The position numbers and the translations under genes were made by a program. From positions 28,273 to 92,272 of the forward strand of contig JAZAFR010000011.1 of NCBI GenBank assembly GCA_036121365.1: a stretch of 64,000 bases of DNA, given 5' to 3'. Each line of letters begins with the position of its first letter. Position 1 is the stretch's first letter. The notes beneath the pieces are model-generated. The model was not told the origin of the DNA, did not search any database, and saw nothing but the letters and a program-made list of their open reading frames with translations. Source of the DNA: UBA7916 sp036121365 (lineage in GTDB: Bacteria > Pseudomonadota > Gammaproteobacteria > Comchoanobacterales > Comchoanobacteraceae). Shown here one piece after another: positions 63,863 to 64,000 of this stretch.

Positions 63863-64000
63863 CTAAATCACTTGCATATCCCAAAGCTGCTTATAATGAC
63901 CATCTTTCTTTCTAATGAGCCCTTGGTGAGTACCCTGCTCAACAATTTTTCCTTTATCCAACACAATAATCCTATCCATATGCTTCAAAGTTGATAACCG
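63863..64000 (-). CDS. ABC transporter ATPase C-terminus, truncated by the window edge
   Basis: A minus-strand frame entering from the right edge and ending with TAG at 63863-63865. It encodes RLSTLKHMDRIIVLDKGKIVEQGTH and then KQLWDMQVI. This is the H-loop region and tail of an ABC exporter ATPase. It is closely related to the end of the ABC pseudogene at 41078 (RLSTLLHMDRILVFDKGKIVEEGTH). The rest lies outside the window. Confidence 0.85.
   Translation of the reverse strand, partial: RLSTLKHMDRIIVLDKGKIVEQGTHQGLIRKKDGHYKQLWDMQVI

Overview
This window is A+T-rich chromosomal DNA from a Gram-negative bacterium, most likely a gammaproteobacterium with Legionella/Coxiella-like affinities. The case rests on an Ahr (YjgB) type aldehyde reductase, an AdiC-type permease, a large DUF4116 repeat protein, ankyrin proteins, big orphan effector-like proteins, and several decaying genes beside intact housekeeping genes. 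This is inference from gene content, not a phylogeny.

Layout. 1-5.4 kb: edge-truncated DUF2147-like secreted protein, class II aldolase/adducin protein, two orphan genes, amino acid permease. 5.9-10.6 kb: a light-repair cluster with an iron-sulfur photolyase, a DUF429-like protein, a tiny DUF2256 protein missed by ordinary ORF calling, a DUF3429 membrane protein and a second photolyase/cryptochrome. 10.7-15.2 kb: DEAD-box helicase, cold shock protein, DNA glycosylase Tag and a TauE/SafE permease. 16-21.5 kb: a tightly overlapping crtI-crtB-crtY-blh operon (phytoene to retinal) followed by ahr. 21.8-33 kb: orphan 691-aa protein, COG0523 GTPase, Dus enzyme, MFS efflux pump, DUF4116 repeat protein flanked by a direct repeat, GrpB-like protein, oxidoreductase, and remnants of a class D beta-lactamase and a shikimate-kinase-like gene. 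33.8-40.9 kb: SDR plus a third photolyase (phrB), a YhiN-type flavoprotein, a DUF1499 lipoprotein that shares a duplicated leader with phrB, and an AlaX / winged-helix / broken phosphotransferase operon. 41-44.8 kb: frameshifted ABC exporter, phosphotransferase-like protein, renalase-like flavoprotein. 44.9-47.7 kb: thiamin salvage operon under a TPP riboswitch with a visible terminator. 48.2-53.1 kb: folB, a FolK-SDR fusion, tRNA-Ser(GGA), membrane protein, nudC pseudogene and elbB, with reciprocal fragments of folB and elbB that suggest an old segmental duplication. 53.3-64 kb: asd, an orphan Ser-rich protein, a lysine-catabolism pair, a PRPP-synthetase-like gene, two ankyrin genes (one interrupted by in-frame stops) and the end of a second ABC exporter.

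How the genes fit together. Three photolyase/cryptochrome paralogues with their usual companions (DUF2256, DUF3429, SDR, DUF1499, FAD oxidoreductase) plus carotenoid and retinal synthesis point to a sunlit aquatic phase. No opsin and no crtE lie in the window, so both must be elsewhere if the pathway works. Many pseudogenes, several broken by stops that could come from C-to-T changes in Gln or Arg codons, point to ongoing genome erosion. No CRISPR array, rRNA, integrase or intact transposase was seen.
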